Source: Billgrantia saliphila (GTDB taxonomy: Bacteria; Pseudomonadota; Gammaproteobacteria; Pseudomonadales; Halomonadaceae). From it: a stretch of DNA of 42,896 nucleotides. The stretch covers positions 1 to 42,896 of the forward strand of contig NZ_PJRN01000024.1 in the NCBI RefSeq assembly GCF_002930105.1, given 5' to 3'. Shown here piece after piece: positions 40,885 through 42,896 of this stretch. Both the position numbers and the translations under genes were made by a program. Position 1 is the first letter of the stretch. The number at the start of each line of letters is the position of its first letter. The notes under the pieces were generated by a model. It was not told the origin of the DNA and searched no databases. It was given only the letters and a program-made list of their open reading frames with translations.

Positions 40885-41724
40885 TCAAAACAGCATTGAG
40901 AAAGCAAGTCCCGCTCTGATTTTTTCGAGCCCGGCCGGCTGGGGTACACGTGGCGCGCCCGACATGCGTCCGGCACGCTCGGCGGCCGTAAGCGGAAAAC
41001 AGGCCTCCAGACCGCCGTATACCATGTCTGGCCAGACGGCATGGGGGGACTGAACGCCGCGCGCCACGACGCGGGCATCGCCACCGGTCAGCAGCATCGG
41101 CAGCGCGATCCCCTCGCGATCGCAAACTTCGGCATAGATACGATTGACGGCGCTGACCGCCGCCAAGTAGATCCCGTGATTCACCGCCTCGACCGTACGC
41201 TTGCCCGGCAGCAGCAACTCTTCCGCCTCGCTGTCGGGATCGATCGCCACATTTCGTGTGCCCAGTTTGAGGCTCTCCTTCATCAGCCTCAGGCCGGGAA
41301 TGATGTAGCCGCCGAGATGACGCCCACCCGGCAGCACGAAGTCGATGGTGATGGCGCTGCCGCAATCCACGGCGCAGCACCCTCCGGCCAACTGATAGCC
41401 GGCCAGCACTCCCAGCCAGCGATCCACTCCGAGGCGATAGGGCTCCTCGTACCCGTTGACCACTCCCAATGCCTCCGGCACCGAGCGAGCCACGTGAACA
41501 TGGCTGACGCGGCTCTGCAGCAGTGCTACGGTCTGCTCGAGCACGGCTTGTCTGGCGACACTGGAGATTCTCACCGCCTCGACCACATCGAGATCGGGGA
41601 TATCCGAGCCCGGCTTCCACTCCTCACGGGTCCACACGGCGCCGCGCGAGCGAATCTCGCTGCTGTCGGCATCCTTCAGGCGCCACTTGGAGAGCGTATT
41701 GCCGATATCCAGATCCAGGATCAT
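40885..41724 (-). CDS. coaX: Type III pantothenate kinase
   Basis: CoaX phosphorylates pantothenate in the first step of coenzyme A synthesis and, unlike CoaA, is not inhibited by CoA. The 279-aa protein has the ASKHA-fold phosphate motif DIGNT at 6-10, the substrate motif GVDR at 99-102 with the catalytic Asp101, and a second phosphate motif DCGSAITID at 120-128. Family members are usually about 250 aa, and the extra length is at the C-terminus (SGAPRVPQPAGLEKIRAG). Its start overlaps the birA stop by 4 nt (ATGA), so the two are coupled. Confidence 0.95.
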   Translation of the reverse strand: MILDLDIGNTLSKWRLKDADSSEIRSRGAVWTREEWKPGSDIPDLDVVEAVRISSVARQAVLEQTVALLQSRVSHVHVARSVPEALGVVNGYEEPYRLGVDRWLGVLAGYQLAGGCCAVDCGSAITIDFVLPGGRHLGGYIIPGLRLMKESLKLGTRNVAIDPDSEAEELLLPGKRTVEAVNHGIYLAAVSAVNRIYAEVCDREGIALPMLLTGGDARVVARGVQSPHAVWPDMVYGGLEACFPLTAAERAGRMSGAPRVPQPAGLEKIRAGLAFSMLF

Positions 41725-42704
41725 GGGCGCCCACGCACGCTGATCTCCCCCCCTCCCAGGCGCTCACGCCTGCCACGATGGCGAATCCACAGGTTGCCCG
41801 CCTCGTCCACCGATTCCGCTATCGCCGTGAGCCGCTCCGCCCCACGGTGCACCTCGACTTCACATTCCGCGAATGCATGCCGGGCATTCCATTCTTTCTG
41901 CCAGGCGGCAAAGCCTTGCGCCTCGTAGTTGGCAAGCAGCGGCATCAGCTCGTCCAGCAATTCTGCAGCCAGTCGATTTCGTGATAGCCCAGGCGCTTGG
42001 TCGTGTACCGCCGCCACATGCTGTTCGATCCGTTTACGGAAGGTTTGCGGCAGGTCGAAATTGGTTCCCAAGCCCACCACGACCTCGCAAGGTCCGGCGG
42101 TGTCACCGCTGATCTCGACCAGGATGCCGGCCAGCTTGCCCAATCGCCCTTCATCATCTTCCAGCAGCACATCGTTGGGCCACTTGAGTCTGGGCCTGAC
42201 GCCGTGCCGCTCCAGCACCCTGGCCAGCGCCACGCCTATAGCCAGACTCAGCCCCTCCAGAGCTGCCACGCCTGTCTCGAAACGCCAGCCCACCGAAAAC
42301 ATGAGCGCGCGTCCCCAGGGGGTCGACCAGGCGCGACCGCGACGGCCTCGCCCCGCACTTTGTTGTTCGACCAGGCACACCTCACCATGGCCCGCCTCTT
42401 GCTCGAAGCGTTGGCGAATGAATGCATTGCTCGAGGGCAGCGTCTCCTCGATGAACAGCCGAGCGACATGCTGCCTCCCACGCCGCGACAGCCCTGCCAC
42501 GATGGCACTGCCATCGAGCAGCTCCAACGGGGCCGACAAGCGGTAGCCCTGCCCCTTAACCGCCTCCAGCGTGATATCCATTGCCTCGAGCTTCTTCAAT
42601 TGTTTCCAGACTGCGGTGCGGGATACGCCCAGCCGCTCCCCTAACTGCTCACCCGAGTGGAACTCCCCGTCACCCAACAGCCGGATCAAATCGCCGATGG
42701 TCAT
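41721..42704 (-). CDS. birA: Biotin-protein ligase and biotin operon repressor BirA
   Basis: BirA activates biotin to biotinyl-AMP and transfers it to the carrier protein of acetyl-CoA carboxylase; with an N-terminal DNA-binding domain it can also repress biotin genes. The 327-aa protein (E. coli 321) has a winged helix-turn-helix at about 16-45 (SGEQLGERLGVSRTAVWKQL), the biotin-adenylate loop GRGRRGRAW at 118-126, and KWPNDVL at 174-180. The C-terminal SH3-like domain is present. It is the first gene of birA-coaX. Confidence 0.97.
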   Translation of the reverse strand: MTIGDLIRLLGDGEFHSGEQLGERLGVSRTAVWKQLKKLEAMDITLEAVKGQGYRLSAPLELLDGSAIVAGLSRRGRQHVARLFIEETLPSSNAFIRQRFEQEAGHGEVCLVEQQSAGRGRRGRAWSTPWGRALMFSVGWRFETGVAALEGLSLAIGVALARVLERHGVRPRLKWPNDVLLEDDEGRLGKLAGILVEISGDTAGPCEVVVGLGTNFDLPQTFRKRIEQHVAAVHDQAPGLSRNRLAAELLDELMPLLANYEAQGFAAWQKEWNARHAFAECEVEVHRGAERLTAIAESVDEAGNLWIRHRGRRERLGGGEISVRGRP

Positions 42705-42733
42705 GCCCTAGCGCCCCAACCGGGAAAAGAGTC

Positions 42734-42739
42734 ATTCTA
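42734..42739 (-). promoter_or_regulatory. birA: Possible birA -10 element
   Basis: TAGAAT on the minus strand lies 30 nt upstream of the birA ATG. The best -35 (TTCCGA, 17 nt away) is poor. Unlike the ribosomal promoters here, its discriminator (GACTCTT) is not GC-rich. Confidence 0.4.
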
Positions 42740-42775
42740 GCGGAACAGCGCAGCCGTCGGAAACGCGCTGATAGG

Positions 42776-42849
42776 AAAAAGAAAAGCCCCGCGTTCCTTC
42801 GAACACGGGGCTTTCTTGGAGGAAGGGCCGGGGCCGTTGGCCGGCCTTC
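42776..42849 (-). terminator. Tandem hairpins at right edge, terminator of an upstream unit
   Basis: AAAGCCCCG...CGGGGCTTT (42783-42814) has an internal GTTC/GAAC pair; on the minus strand it is followed by TTCTTTTTC. A second hairpin, GAAGGGCCGG/CCGGCCTTC (42822-42849), precedes it. Together they probably end a minus-strand gene beyond the right edge. In Pseudomonas an rRNA operon lies here, but no 5S rRNA end is visible. Confidence 0.75.
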
Positions 42850-42896
42850 GACGGGCGGCGCTCCGCGATGCTCCCTGGAGGCCCTAAAACGGCGAA

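Noticed and set aside
42740..42896. 3' end of a 5S rRNA gene at the right edge, as expected from Pseudomonas synteny
   Set aside because: No 5S-like sequence is visible; only hairpins and spacer are seen.

Overview
The window is a GC-rich gammaproteobacterial chromosome segment. It is almost entirely core translation and transcription genes on the minus strand. Gene order (birA-coaX, tRNAs, secE-nusG, rplKAJL-rpoBC, the str, S10, spc and alpha operons, then uvrA, a YajR-type transporter and ssb) matches the Pseudomonadales/Oceanospirillales type. Protein details (L10 starting MPLALEG, L12 of 124 aa, RpoB of 1359 aa, strong GC bias at third codon positions) suggest Halomonas or a close relative. 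That assignment is inferred from familiarity, not from a search.

Layout, left to right: (1) the 5' part of a membrane PAS-GGDEF protein (-), cut by the left edge; (2) fabA-fabB (+), the anaerobic-type unsaturated fatty acid genes, ending in a bidirectional hairpin; (3) a minus-strand group: yajR-like transporter, ssb, a degenerate RmlD-like Rossmann protein and a PlsC-family acyltransferase; (4) uvrA (+), divergent from yajR; (5) a 317-nt gap with a multi-hairpin region of unknown nature and a bidirectional terminator; (6) from 9866 to 28115, the alpha, spc, S10 and str operons in classical order, all minus; (7) from 28264 to 39173, rpoC, rpoB, rplL, rplJ, rplA and rplK; (8) nusG, secE, tRNA-Trp, then tRNA-Thr, tRNA-Gly and tRNA-Tyr; (9) coaX and birA (-), with a terminator for something beyond the right edge.

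The minus-strand genes make ribosomal proteins, RNA polymerase alpha, beta and beta', elongation factors, the Sec translocon core (SecY, SecE) and NusG. I read good sigma-70-like promoters ahead of rpsJ, rpsL, tRNA-Trp/secE and tRNA-Tyr, each with a GC-rich discriminator that fits stringent control. Hairpins occur at the expected control points: the L10 leader, the rplL-rpoB gap, downstream of rpoC, the rpmJ-rpsM gap and downstream of tuf.

I see no CRISPR array, insertion sequence, prophage, toxin-antitoxin or defence locus. The points most worth a second look are the structured 9549-9790 region, the missing second tuf gene between tRNA-Thr and tRNA-Trp, the catalytically degenerate RmlD-like protein, an inverted repeat over the uvrA -35 element, and promoter/hairpin overlaps at rpsL and rpsM.
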